A stretch of DNA of 64,000 nt, from the NCBI GenBank assembly GCA_963747765.1, contig CAVVGH010000002.1:1-64000 (forward strand). The letters are read 5' to 3'. The stretch's first letter is position 1; every line of letters begins with the position of its first letter. The DNA is from VRUE01 sp963747765. GTDB lineage: Bacteria > Actinomycetota > Thermoleophilia > Solirubrobacterales > 70-9. The position numbers were made by a program, and so were the translations under genes. The notes under the pieces are model-generated. The model did not search any database, was not told where the DNA came from, and saw only the letters and a program-made list of their open reading frames with translations. Below are positions 15,725 to 24,131 of the stretch, in pieces.

Positions 15725-15751
15725 CGCATCAGGTAGATGCCCGCTACAGAC
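15710..15751 (+). repeat. Palindromic repeat C, copy 1 (16-bp perfect stem)
   Basis: GTCTGTAGCGGGCATC pairs perfectly with its complement at 15736-15751 across a 10-nt loop. It ends 17 nt before the ATG at 15769. A relative lies at 16299-16340. Confidence 0.75.
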
Positions 15752-15768
15752 AACAGAGAGGAGCCCTC

Positions 15769-15993
15769 ATGACCAGCTACCTCGCAGCGCCCTCCGCCTT
15801 CCTCAGTGCTCTCAAGCACGTCCTTGTCGCGATGGCTCTCATCGCCGGCCTCATCACCGCAGCCGCCCACTACTACGCGATCCTGCGCGGCGCCGACAAG
15901 CACCAGGTCGAACGAATCACCGCCTATGGCTTCCTCCTTGGGACTGCGCTCGGCGTCCTGTTCGTCGCCCTCGCCGCAATTCTCGAGTCGTAG
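15769..15993 (+). CDS. Small two-helix membrane protein
   Basis: A 74-residue protein with two hydrophobic segments (HVLVAMALIAGLITAAAHYY and YGFLLGTALGVLFVALAAI). GAGAGGAG precedes the ATG by about 7 nt. No family recognised; it looks like small holin-like or TrbC/VirB2-like membrane proteins only in size. The strong hairpin just upstream could control it. Confidence 0.55.
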   Translation: MTSYLAAPSAFLSALKHVLVAMALIAGLITAAAHYYAILRGADKHQVERITAYGFLLGTALGVLFVALAAILES

Positions 15994-16516
15994 ATGTCGT
16001 ACTGAGGCGCCGCCTCCTCCCTCGAAGGTTCCTGACGGCATTTCCCAAAGTCCGAGCGCGCGCAACCGCGCTTCCCAGTGCCCCAGGCTCCCTTCTCGCG
16101 TCCCGTCTTGGGTCTGAAGATCTTTTTGGGGACGGATCGGTGCGCGCCACCGTCTTGGAGAAGCCCCAAGTCCTCTTCCTCCCAGACCCTCAACACCGAC
16201 CCACTACGCACAATGCCTCCTTCCACAGTCCTCTCCCAAGCGCCCCCCTTTACACACACTGACCCCGCGTACGCCTCGTCCCTCTTTCTCTCCGTCCTGG
16301 CTGTGGCGGGCATCGCGGCGGGCAGGCGCCCGCCACAGCCCACAGGGACGAAGGACCGCCCACAACCACTCGCCAACAACGGCCGTCGCTCTGTTCGAGA
16401 GCATCGTCGGTACCCCTGGCCCCGTCCTTAACCTCCTCGCGCTGGTTATCGCTCTGGCTGGAGCGACCCCGATCGATCGCCATCCTGGGTCTCGCGAGCG
16501 TGCAATCCTGCTGAGG
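15994..16516. other. Intergenic stretch with palindromic repeat C, copy 2
   Basis: About 520 bp with no supported gene. It contains the hairpin at 16299-16340. Confidence 0.5.
16299..16340 (+). repeat. Palindromic repeat C, copy 2
   Basis: GGCTGTGGCGGGC pairs with GCCCGCCACAGCC (16328-16340). Relative to copy 1 the stem carries G-C where copy 1 has A-T (GTGGC/GCCAC against GTAGC/GCTAC), so both sides changed together. Confidence 0.7.
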
Positions 16517-17137
16517 ATGGAGTCCAGCACGGGTTCAGCGAAACACGAGCTGCGCGAGGCTGGGGAAGCCGACCGCTCAGCCCTCGCGCGCAGCCTGGCG
16601 GACGCGTTCATGGACGACCCCGTGTCGACCTGGGCGAGCCCACCGGAACGGTTGCGCTCGCAGGTGCTGCGACGCTTCTTCGGAGCGCAGCTGCGCGACA
16701 AATTGTCGGGCGGCTTCGTCTACACCGACAAAGCGCAGGCCGGGGCGGCGATCTGGGCAGCGCCGGGGGCCTGGCGGACGACGGCGAGGCAGGACCTGCG
16801 AATGGCGAGGGCCTTCATGCACCCCCGCCACTGGCCGCGCGCGCCGCTCGTCGCCCACGGCTTACTGGGGCTCGAGCGAATGCATCCAGCCGAGCCACCG
16901 CACTTCTACCTGGCGACGCTGGGGGTTGCCCCGGCTGTGCAGGGACAGGGGCTTGGTTCGCGCCTGCTGCAACCCGTGCTCGAGATCTGCGACACCGACG
17001 GCGTTCCCGCCTACCTGGAGTCCTCCAAGGAATCCAACATCGCCTTCTATGCACGCCACGGGTTCCGGGTGACGCGGCAGATCGCCCTGCCCCGCGGCCC
17101 CACGATGTGGGCGATGTGGCGCGAGCCACACGGCTAG
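16517..17137 (+). CDS. GNAT-family N-acetyltransferase
   Basis: A 206-residue acetyltransferase. The acetyl-CoA loop is VAPAVQGQGLGSRLLQPVLE (about residues 135-154, matching the Q/RxxGxG/A pattern). The end YLESSKESNIAFYARHGF is typical of the small-molecule GNATs. The first helix (EADRSALARSLADAFMDDP) also fits. Substrate unknown. ATG at 16517 has only a weak upstream GAGG. Confidence 0.9.
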   Translation: MESSTGSAKHELREAGEADRSALARSLADAFMDDPVSTWASPPERLRSQVLRRFFGAQLRDKLSGGFVYTDKAQAGAAIWAAPGAWRTTARQDLRMARAFMHPRHWPRAPLVAHGLLGLERMHPAEPPHFYLATLGVAPAVQGQGLGSRLLQPVLEICDTDGVPAYLESSKESNIAFYARHGFRVTRQIALPRGPTMWAMWREPHG

Positions 17138-17236
17138 CGGACCTCCCCGAACGTTCCACCCGAAACCCGGAGCCGATGCTGCGATCACCGGCTCGACCTC
17201 GAGCCTCGAGCACGTGCTGGGCCCCACCGCCGTTGC

Positions 17237-17281
17237 GCCGGGCGATATATCGCCGCATGTGGCCCATAAGTCGCCCGGCGC
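17237..17281 (+). repeat. Short inverted/direct repeat around CGCCGGGCGA
   Basis: CGCCGGGCGA and TCGCCCGGCG bracket this 45-bp segment. A second version of its right half lies at 17786-17818 and a fragment at about 17316-17336. Found only here in the window. Confidence 0.5.
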
Positions 17282-17529
17282 TGGCTATCCCTCGCCAAGC
17301 CTTCGACGCCGGGCGAGAAATCGCCGCAGGTGTGTATCCGGTTGGCTCAGAGCTGCCCGCCCCCAACGCGCCACTCAGGCCACACCGCTCAGGGTCGAGC
17401 GGTCCATCCGTTCCCGACCTTCCCGCCTCCTTCGTCGCTGAGCTTGAAATCCCAAGCCTCCTGGCTCTCTGACGAGAAGCGCGGAGATGGCCACGGGACC
17501 CAAGAGAACACCTCGTTGACCGATGGAGA

Positions 17530-17785
17530 TCCCCGGACCCGAAACGCATCCCTCATTGATTTATGAGAAAGACAGCCCCTCCCTGTTTGCCCTCCTACTT
17601 GCAGGTATGGAGGGCAAACAGGGAGGGGGCCGCAGGGCCCAGGCGGTCAGGGGGTACGGGCGTCGTTCCGCGAGGGTGTGGCCCGAAGGAGGCGGATACG
17701 AGCTCCGTTCGCTGTCTGTGTCGCTGGGCGGTACAAATGACGAACGGAGCGGCTGGGGGGGCCTGGGCAAAGCGGATGCGCAGCA
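17530..17785 (+). ncRNA. Hairpin-array element, locus 1 (one module)
   Basis: Begins with GGACCCGAAACGCA, then a perfect 20-bp stem (17576-17595 with 17609-17628, 13-nt loop), then one mini-hairpin module (17703-17754) with arms CTCCGTTC/GAACGGAG, and ends near GCGGATGCGCAG. The same order recurs at 31490-31935 (complement) and 45735-46105. Whether it is a transcribed RNA or a DNA element is unknown; the feature type is a guess. Confidence 0.6.
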
Positions 17786-17938
17786 TCGCCGCCTGTGGCC
17801 CATAACTCGCCCGGCGTCCCAGGTGTGCGCCTTCCTCTGTCCTCGGAGATGGAGGCGCTGCCGGTGCAAGGAGCATCTCGGGCGTTGTCGGAGCGGAGCG
17901 GATGGCCGGTTTCCGGTCGAACGTTTCGGGGAGGTCCA

Positions 17939-18709
17939 CTAGCGGAACCCGTCGACCAGGGCGGGGAGATCGCGGTGACTATCGACGACGAAGTCCGCCT
18001 CCACGCCGCCAGCGGTGTCGACATCGTCGTGCATCCCGGTGTAGCGGATGGTCTTCATGCCAAGTCCGGCGGCACCGACGACATCTGTGCGACGCAGATC
18101 GCCGACGTGCATTGCCTCTGACGGCCGTGCCCCGAGCGCGCCCAGAGCCGCTTCGAAGATCTGCGGCGCGGGCTTGTAGTGGCCGACCTCGTCGGAGAAC
18201 CCCCAGCCCTGAAAGCGTTCGAGCAAGCCTTCGCGAGCGAGAAGGCTGCGCAGCATCTCGCCACCGCTGAAGCCCGCGTCGCAGACAATCCCCAGTCTCA
18301 GTCCTTGCGCCGCAAGCGCCTCCAGGCAGGCATCGATATGAGGCGACAATTCCAGCGGCACGTCATCGAGAGCGCCGAGGAATGCATCGGCGACCGTCTC
18401 TGCGGCACTCCCGTCGATGCCAAGCGCGCGGGTGAACATCGCCGCTCCGTCGCGAGGGTGGAGATGCCTGCCCGCCGCCCACGATTCCTCCCAGTGCAGC
18501 CTCACGCTCTCCAGCGCGTCGGCAAGCAGATCCGCACTGACCTCGGCCCCGCACGCCTCGCAGGCGGCCGTGACCGCCCGGCGCCGCGCCTCCGCCATCG
18601 CGCCAGGTGGCACTCCCGCAATCGTGTTCCAGAAGTCGAAGGTGACGGCCGCAATCACAACGTTTCCACTTTCGGCAAGACCACCCTCAGGAGGACCCTC
18701 GATCCGCAA
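17939..18709 (-). CDS. HAD-superfamily hydrolase
   Basis: A 256-residue HAD phosphatase-like protein. Motif I is VTFDFWNT (the second Asp replaced by W-N, as in some subfamilies). Motif II is LGIVCDAG, the motif III Lys is in GHYKPAPQIF, and motif IV is MHVGDLRRTDVVGA. The helical cap lies between motifs I and II. GTG codons near 18661 could be the true start, as the first 16 residues are not family-like. Substrate unknown. Confidence 0.85.
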   Translation of the reverse strand: MRIEGPPEGGLAESGNVVIAAVTFDFWNTIAGVPPGAMAEARRRAVTAACEACGAEVSADLLADALESVRLHWEESWAAGRHLHPRDGAAMFTRALGIDGSAAETVADAFLGALDDVPLELSPHIDACLEALAAQGLRLGIVCDAGFSGGEMLRSLLAREGLLERFQGWGFSDEVGHYKPAPQIFEAALGALGARPSEAMHVGDLRRTDVVGAAGLGMKTIRYTGMHDDVDTAGGVEADFVVDSHRDLPALVDGFR

Positions 18710-18932
18710 AGAACAGCGACGGGTCGTGGTCCTTCAACTCCTCGACGACCAGGCTCGTCAGCGCCCAGAGCACCGGGAAGTCGTCTTCATCGGCCATCTG
18801 CCAGGCGCCCAGCAGCATCCAGAGGTCGACGCAGAGAGCAACGCGGCGTCGCAGCACACTGTGGTCCTGTGGAACCGTGACGTGCTTCGTGCCGACCCTG
18901 TTTCGACGTCGTGCGGATTTGGCGCGGCTGAT
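18687..18932 (-). CDS. Hypothetical protein overlapping the HAD gene
   Basis: An open frame with a protein-like end (ALCVDLWMLLGAWQMADED, LWALTSLVVEELKDHDPSLF) overlaps the HAD gene start by 23 nt. A strong AAAGGAGGAACC lies just before codon ATC at 18930-18932, and no ATG, GTG or TTG follows it closely. Either ATC is used, or a later GTG starts a shorter product, or the frame is a relic. Function unknown. Confidence 0.4.
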   Translation of the reverse strand: MSRAKSARRRNRVGTKHVTVPQDHSVLRRRVALCVDLWMLLGAWQMADEDDFPVLWALTSLVVEELKDHDPSLFFADRGSS

Positions 18933-19070
18933 GGTTCCTCCTTTGCAAAAAGGATATAGACCGATGAAGCTGTCCACGAATCTGAGGTCGATGCCCCAGC
19001 AGCGCCTTCCAACCGCCGCCGTCTGAGAAATCCTGTCCTCGTACTGCACCCCGGACCGAGAGGAGCCAAG

Positions 19071-19532
19071 TTGAAGTCGCAGACGAACTACATGACCTTC
19101 GAGACCACCGAGCGACGCGCGCTGATCCGCATCACCGACGAGGTGCAGGCCGCAGTCGACGAGGCGGGCATAGCCGAGGGGATGGTGCTGGTGTCAGCGA
19201 TGCACATCACCGCCGGTGTTTGGGTCAACGACGACGAGCCTGGATTGCACGAGGACGTCATGGAATGGCTCGACAAGGTCGCACCGCCGAGTTGGAGCGC
19301 ACCGGCCAACGGCGTAGCCGAGGAGCTGCTGCCCGACGGAGGCGACTACCGCCATCACCGCGGTGGCGAGGACAACGGCGACGCGCACCTGAAGAACCTT
19401 CTGGTTCACCATCAGGCGATCGTCCCGGTCACCGAAGGCAAGCTCGACCTTGGTCCATGGCAGCAGGTCTTCTACTGCGAGTTCGACGGCCGCCGGCCCA
19501 AGCGCCTGGTCATCAAGGCGATCGGCGATTAG
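19071..19532 (+). CDS. YjbQ/UPF0047-family protein
   Basis: A 153-residue protein of the YjbQ family (secondary thiamine-phosphate synthase-like fold). The conserved features are SAMHITAGVWVNDDEPGL (family ITxG-hhhNE-type segment), the His-rich HLKNLLVHHQAIVPV and the closing LGPWQQVFYCEFDG. GAGGAGCC precedes the TTG start at 19071. The physiological substrate is uncertain for the family. Confidence 0.9.
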   Translation: MKSQTNYMTFETTERRALIRITDEVQAAVDEAGIAEGMVLVSAMHITAGVWVNDDEPGLHEDVMEWLDKVAPPSWSAPANGVAEELLPDGGDYRHHRGGEDNGDAHLKNLLVHHQAIVPVTEGKLDLGPWQQVFYCEFDGRRPKRLVIKAIGD

Positions 19533-19577
19533 CCGGCCGGCAACGTGCGACGAGCTTCCTCCAGGGGTCGGTGCCGG

Positions 19578-19583
19578 TACGAT
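19578..19583 (+). promoter_or_regulatory. -10 box for the leaderless RTX gene
   Basis: TACGAT, 7 nt before the GTG at 19591. No Shine-Dalgarno is present. Confidence 0.45.
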
Positions 19584-19590
19584 CTCTGCG

Positions 19591-21252
19591 GTGGCAGGAG
19601 CTCGTCGCGGACAGGCGCTTTGGCTGGTTGCGCTCGCTTTTCCGGCTGCGCTTTGGGGCGGGGCGACGGTTGCCCATGCCCGCGCGCACCGCAGCTGCAC
19701 GATCATCGGCACCGCGCGAGCCGACCACCTCAAGGGCACGGCCAGGCCAGACGTGATCTGCGGCCGCGCCGGCGCCGACATGATCAGGGGACTTGGGCGC
19801 AACGACCTCCTCATCGGCGGTCCCGGTAGCGATCGCTTGATTGGCGGCCGGGGCAATGACCTACTGATCGGCGGTCCCGGTAGCGATCGCCTGATCGGCG
19901 GTCCCGGTAGCGATCGCCTGATCGGCGGTCCCGGCAACGATCTGCTGCGGGGCGGCCGGGGTGCGGACATCCTGATCGCCGGCCGGGGTAAGGAGGACTC
20001 CTGCTACGACTCGGCCGCGACGCGGACGAGGGGCTGCGAGAGGCGCCGCCGCCGGTTGAGGTTTGGCTCTCCTCCCACCTGCTGCTTGGCGAGTGCCGAA
20101 CGGCCCGATACCGAGGCCCCCGCTCTGGTCCGCTCGTCATTCGGTCGCCGCTATGTCGATACCTCCGCCGGCGACACGGACATGGACGTCGTCGTCGAAG
20201 CCTGGGACGAAAGCGGGCTCGGTTCGGCCGCGCTTCGAATCGACGGGCCAAGTGGCCCCTGGCACAGCGTCGAGTTTGAAGTCGGAGCCAACCCTGGCAG
20301 CCGGCTCGAAGCCTCCGTCCCGGTGCCGAGCTCCACGCCGGCCGGCGACTACTGGGTCGCCTCGCTGACGGTCACCGACGCGAAGGGAAACAGCCGGACG
20401 CTCAGCGGCACCGAACTCAACGAAGAACGCGGCAGAGCGGAATTCGAGGTCTTCCACGGTCCTGATCTGGAAGCGCCGATGCTGACCGACTTTTCGTTTT
20501 CGCCCGACGCATTGGACACCAGCGCCGCGCCCGGCGGCGTCGACTTCGCGATCGCCGCCACCGACGACCTCTCCGGCGTCAACACCGCAGCCGCGGCGAT
20601 CGAGCTGCCGAACTGGGAACCGGGCCCACTGCACCTGAGCGGCTACTGCGCGGGCGAGATCTCGCCCGACGAAGGAACCAGGCAGGACGGAACCTGGCTG
20701 CACACGTACTCGCTGGTCGAACACGCGATGCCCGGCTACTACCAGGTGTCGGGCGTGTACCTCTGCGACCTGGTTGGCAACACCTCCCACTACACCAAGG
20801 AAGACCTCGAAGGACTGGGCTACCCGACGGAATTCCTCGAGACGGGGCCCGGCGACACAACGCCCCCTGAAATCCTCGGCTTCTGGTTCGAACCGGCAAC
20901 CCTGCGCGCCTCGGCGGGCGAAGCGACGATCTTCTTCTACACCCACGTCCGCGACACCGACACCGGCTTTGGCGAGTGGCCCGACAAAGACAACTCCAGC
21001 ATCCGCGTCGACTTCCAGCCCCCCGGCCATCCCGGCGAATTCGGCACAACCGGCAGGGTTCCGGAACTCATCTCCGGAACCGTCACCGACGGGATCTGGC
21101 GCCACGAAGTGACGCTCGAAGGAGACGCCCCGGCCGGCGAATACGAAGTGGACTGGCTCTCCGCCACAGACCGCGCCGGCAACAGGGCATTGCTGAAAGA
21201 ATCGGCGCTGGAAGCCAAGGGCTGGGACCTGACTTTCGAGAACCTCCCCTGA
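19591..21252 (+). CDS. Secreted RTX-repeat (hemolysin-type calcium-binding) protein with Ig-like domains
   Basis: A 553-residue protein from GTG 19591. It has a signal peptide (LWLVALAFPAALWGGATVAHA), then a block of nonapeptide RTX repeats (GGPGSDRLI, GGRGNDLLI and variants, about residues 55-135) expected to bind calcium as a parallel beta-roll, with nucleotide repeats to match. Residues 170-550 hold three or so Ig-like/bacterial-type repeats (DTEAPAL, DLEAPML, TTPPEILGF openings). Predicted to be extracellular. The repeat block is also a slippage-prone DNA tract. Ligand unknown. Confidence 0.85.
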   Translation: MAGARRGQALWLVALAFPAALWGGATVAHARAHRSCTIIGTARADHLKGTARPDVICGRAGADMIRGLGRNDLLIGGPGSDRLIGGRGNDLLIGGPGSDRLIGGPGSDRLIGGPGNDLLRGGRGADILIAGRGKEDSCYDSAATRTRGCERRRRRLRFGSPPTCCLASAERPDTEAPALVRSSFGRRYVDTSAGDTDMDVVVEAWDESGLGSAALRIDGPSGPWHSVEFEVGANPGSRLEASVPVPSSTPAGDYWVASLTVTDAKGNSRTLSGTELNEERGRAEFEVFHGPDLEAPMLTDFSFSPDALDTSAAPGGVDFAIAATDDLSGVNTAAAAIELPNWEPGPLHLSGYCAGEISPDEGTRQDGTWLHTYSLVEHAMPGYYQVSGVYLCDLVGNTSHYTKEDLEGLGYPTEFLETGPGDTTPPEILGFWFEPATLRASAGEATIFFYTHVRDTDTGFGEWPDKDNSSIRVDFQPPGHPGEFGTTGRVPELISGTVTDGIWRHEVTLEGDAPAGEYEVDWLSATDRAGNRALLKESALEAKGWDLTFENLP

Positions 21253-21291
21253 GTGGGGGTCCCGGAGGCGGGCGCTACCGTCGTTGCCTAT

Positions 21292-22101
21292 ATGGACTTC
21301 CCCGAGGAACTTCGCCGCGAACACGCCTGTCTTGCGGCGGGGAGGTCGATTCTGCTCGCCTACCGTGGCTCGATTGCCCACGGCACCTATGAGCCGAGCT
21401 CTGAGCCGGGGTCGATAGACGACAAGGACGTGATCGGAGTCACCGTGCCGGACCTCGACCACTACATCGGGCAGCGCCAGTTCGGCAGCAGGGGGACCGT
21501 CGAGATCGTCAGCGACCCATGGGACATCGTCGTCTACGAGGCTCGCAAGGCGATTCGCCTGCTCACGAAGGGCAATCCAAACGTGCTCTCGTTGCTCTGG
21601 CTGGATCCGTCCCTCTACATCGAGCGGACCCCTCCCGGCGAACGGCTCATCGAGGCCCGCTCCCTGTTCGCCACGCGCTCGACTTTTCAGTCCTTTGCGG
21701 GCTACGCCCGCTCGCAGCTCGGCAAGATGGAGCGCGGGGCCTTCAGGGGCTACATGGGCGAGAAGCGCAAACGCCTGGTGGAGCAGCACGGCTATGACAC
21801 CAAGAACGCTGCGCACCTGATCAGGCTGCTGCGGATGGGCGTCGAGTTCATGCGCGACGGCGAGCTGCAGGTCACCCGACCCGACGCACAGGAGCTGCTG
21901 GCGATCAAGCACGGCGAGTGGACGCTGGAGCAGGTCACAGGCGAAGCCGAGCGCCTCTTCGCGCGTGTGGAGGAGGCCCATGCGGCATCCCGCCTCCCGG
22001 AGGAGCCGGACCTCGACGCGATCAACACCCTGACGGTCGACGTCGTCGGGGAAGCGCTCGGCATCAGGGCCGCCGCCAACCCCGCGAGCTCGCCTATGTG
22101 A
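21292..22101 (+). CDS. Predicted nucleotidyltransferase (polymerase-beta-like superfamily)
   Basis: A 269-residue protein from ATG 21292 (GTG 21253 is an alternative). RGSIAHGTYEPSS is the GS-motif of the fold, followed by the acidic pair in SIDDKDVIGV and a third acidic residue in IVVYEARKA. A helical C-terminal part (AAHLIRLLRMGVEFMRDGEL) is typical of COG3541-type predicted nucleotidyltransferases. Such proteins occur in DNA-modification or tRNA-related roles and in phages. Substrate unknown. Confidence 0.8.
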   Translation: MDFPEELRREHACLAAGRSILLAYRGSIAHGTYEPSSEPGSIDDKDVIGVTVPDLDHYIGQRQFGSRGTVEIVSDPWDIVVYEARKAIRLLTKGNPNVLSLLWLDPSLYIERTPPGERLIEARSLFATRSTFQSFAGYARSQLGKMERGAFRGYMGEKRKRLVEQHGYDTKNAAHLIRLLRMGVEFMRDGELQVTRPDAQELLAIKHGEWTLEQVTGEAERLFARVEEAHAASRLPEEPDLDAINTLTVDVVGEALGIRAAANPASSPM

Positions 22102-22245
22102 GAAGTGCGTACCCGGTTTGCTTCCGTCCGGGCCGCGGTCGGGGCCGCATCCGACCTTGGAGCTAACCGGTACGCACTGTGTGAGAAGGGTCCGTTTGTG
22201 AGCGATGACCGCTCGGACACACGGGTAGCCCTTCATTCTGAAGGC

Positions 22246-22326
22246 ATGATCGAGGCACTCAGCGCAATCACAATTCTGTTCTTGTTTGCCTGCCTGGTGA
22301 CGCTCACCTACACACTCCTCGCCTGA
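22246..22326 (+). CDS. 26-residue single-helix membrane peptide
   Basis: ATG 22246 encodes MIEALSAITILFLFACLV and a short LTYTLLA tail, a single transmembrane helix similar in size and layout to KdpF-type peptides, but no kdp genes are near. The only evidence is hydrophobicity and a free intergenic position. The stop lies at the start of local repeats. Confidence 0.35.
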   Translation: MIEALSAITILFLFACLVTLTYTLLA

Positions 22327-22440
22327 GCGCGGCGGACAGGACACTCATCTCTCGCCTGAGCGCGGCGGTCAGGCACCGATAGAACGCACCGCGAAGTGGC
22401 GGCGAGACGCCGTAGAACGCACCGCGAAGTGGCGGTAAGG
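22318..22440 (+). repeat. Local direct repeats downstream of the sulfatase gene
   Basis: TAGAACGCACCGCGAAGTGG occurs at 22379 and 22413, and CGCCTGAGCGCGGCGG at about 22320 and 22354. Both pairs are head to tail with about 34-bp spacing. Confidence 0.6.
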
Positions 22441-22457
22441 CGCCACCGCGAGCGCCC

Positions 22458-24131
22458 TCAGGAACCCTTCAGCGGCTGCAGCCGGGTGCGCTGCACGCGC
22501 GCGAGCTTGCGTTTGAGGCGGCGCAGCTCGCGCTCCTGGTGTGGCGTTCGTTTGTGATCGGGGTCGGCGATGTTGCGCTTCTCGAGCGGATCGCGCTTCA
22601 GGTCGTACATCTCCCACTGCGGCCGTTTGCGGGGCTTGTCCTGTTCTTCGTCTTCGGCGGTCCTGACTTCGTGGTACTTGGCCAGCTTCCAGCGCCCTTC
22701 GCGGATGCTGACGATGTGGTTCGGCGGTTTGGGGTAAGGGCCGTGAGACTGTCCGGACTGGAAGTCGTCGTAGCTGAAGACGACGTAGTCCTGAACGGAC
22801 CTGCCCGAGCTGGGGTGGAGAACCAGCGAGGAGTAGTCGACCCCCTGCCATGCCGCGGCGGCGCTCTTCGGTGCCGCGGCCAGGCTCGCCAGGGTGGGCA
22901 GGAAGTCGACGTGCGAGACGAGTGCATCGGTACTTCGCGGTCGCGGGAAGAGCTTCGGGTTCGAGTAGACCAGCGGGACCCGCAGCGACTCCTCGTAGGA
23001 ATTGAAGTTCTTCTGCCGCAGCCCTCCGTGGGCGAGTCCCATCTCGCCGTGGTCGGCGGTGCGCACGATCAGGGTCTCGTCCATGAGGCCGGTCTCTTCG
23101 AGCTTGTCGAGCACGTTGACCAGGTAGCTGTCCGAGGAGCGCATCAGGTTGCCGTAGAAGTTGAGGTAGCTGCGCTTTTCGGCTTTGCTCCTCGGCTTGC
23201 CGGTGAGGTTGAAGATCTTCAGGAACTCCTCCTGCACACTGGGCTTGGTCGAGAGGTCTTCGTCGTTGGTCGCCGGGATCTCGATGTCGCCTTCCAGCCA
23301 GGTCTTGTCGTAGCCGGCTTCTTCGAAGGCGCGGCTCGGGTAGAAGAGGACGTCGTGGGGGTTGACCAGCGAGATGACCATGAAGAAGGGCTGCTGCTGA
23401 GCCGCGGTCGAGCTCAGGTACTGGAGCGCCCCCTCGTCCGCTCCTTCGCCGACCGAGTCGATGAAGCGGCCGTCGTTGTCGACGTATCCCCCGCCGGCCT
23501 CCGGAACCGTTTGGTTGGCGCCCGCGTCCGGCGGGTTCCAGCGCAGGAAGCCGTACTTTTCGAGGTCGGCGGGGACCGCGTGTTCGGGCGTCGCCGGCTT
23601 CGAGCAGTGCCACTTACCCTTGTAGACGACGTTGTAGCCGGCGGCCCTCATCACCGTGGCGACGTTCGGAAGCACCGAGGGCAGGGGCAGTTCGACCTGG
23701 GGGTAGGTTTCTTGGAGTTCTTCTCCGTTGGGGCCCTTTGTCCCGAGGGCCGGCATGTCTTCCTCGAGCGTGTACTTGACCCCATGCTGGGCCGGGAAGA
23801 AGCCGCTCATCAGGGTCGAGCGGGCCGGCGAGCACATGCATGCGTTGGTGAAGGCCCGTTCGAAGCTGAGGCCGTGCTGCCGCAGCCGCCTCATTCCCGG
23901 CATGTTCTTCCGCAGCCAGTTGGGCGGGAAGTGCTGGATCCCCCGTTCCTGGTCGGTGAGGAAGAGGATGATGTTCATCCCGGCGAGGTTGCGGCGCTTG
24001 CCGCCTGCGGCCGCCAGGGCCTGCTCGACGCCCATCCCCTGCGCGAGCAGCGCCGCGGCCGCGGCGCTCGCGCCGGAGCCGAGCAGCTGTTTGCGGGTGA
24101 GCCCGTCCCGGCGCTTCTCCGAATCGCTCAT
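22458..24131 (-). CDS. Sulfatase with Tat-like signal
   Basis: A 557-residue type I sulfatase. The maturation motif CSPARS (CxPxR, about residue 101) gives the formylglycine. Metal ligands are visible in ILFLTDQE near the N-terminus and RTADHGEMG (about residue 365). The C-terminal YDLKRDPLEKRNIAD is the family subdomain. The N-terminus KRRDGLTRKQLL plus an Ala-rich stretch suggests Tat export. The ATG overlaps the stop of the lactonase gene (ATGA) and GGAGGAA precedes it, so the two are co-translated. Substrate unknown; GGKGKWH-type motifs fit arylsulfatases. Confidence 0.9.
   Translation of the reverse strand: MSDSEKRRDGLTRKQLLGSGASAAAAALLAQGMGVEQALAAAGGKRRNLAGMNIILFLTDQERGIQHFPPNWLRKNMPGMRRLRQHGLSFERAFTNACMCSPARSTLMSGFFPAQHGVKYTLEEDMPALGTKGPNGEELQETYPQVELPLPSVLPNVATVMRAAGYNVVYKGKWHCSKPATPEHAVPADLEKYGFLRWNPPDAGANQTVPEAGGGYVDNDGRFIDSVGEGADEGALQYLSSTAAQQQPFFMVISLVNPHDVLFYPSRAFEEAGYDKTWLEGDIEIPATNDEDLSTKPSVQEEFLKIFNLTGKPRSKAEKRSYLNFYGNLMRSSDSYLVNVLDKLEETGLMDETLIVRTADHGEMGLAHGGLRQKNFNSYEESLRVPLVYSNPKLFPRPRSTDALVSHVDFLPTLASLAAAPKSAAAAWQGVDYSSLVLHPSSGRSVQDYVVFSYDDFQSGQSHGPYPKPPNHIVSIREGRWKLAKYHEVRTAEDEEQDKPRKRPQWEMYDLKRDPLEKRNIADPDHKRTPHQERELRRLKRKLARVQRTRLQPLKGS

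Larger units (their letters stand above)
17138..17938. other. Intergenic stretch holding hairpin-array element 1
   Basis: About 800 bp between convergent GNAT and HAD genes, without a supported gene. It contains the CGCCGGGCGA repeats and the hairpin-array element at 17530-17785. Confidence 0.6.

Noticed and set aside
20137..22344. A 735-codon open frame on the minus strand
   Set aside because: Antisense to the RTX and nucleotidyltransferase genes; its residues are an Arg/Gly/Val-rich shadow of GC-rich codons with no domain, and the plus-strand proteins are clearly real.
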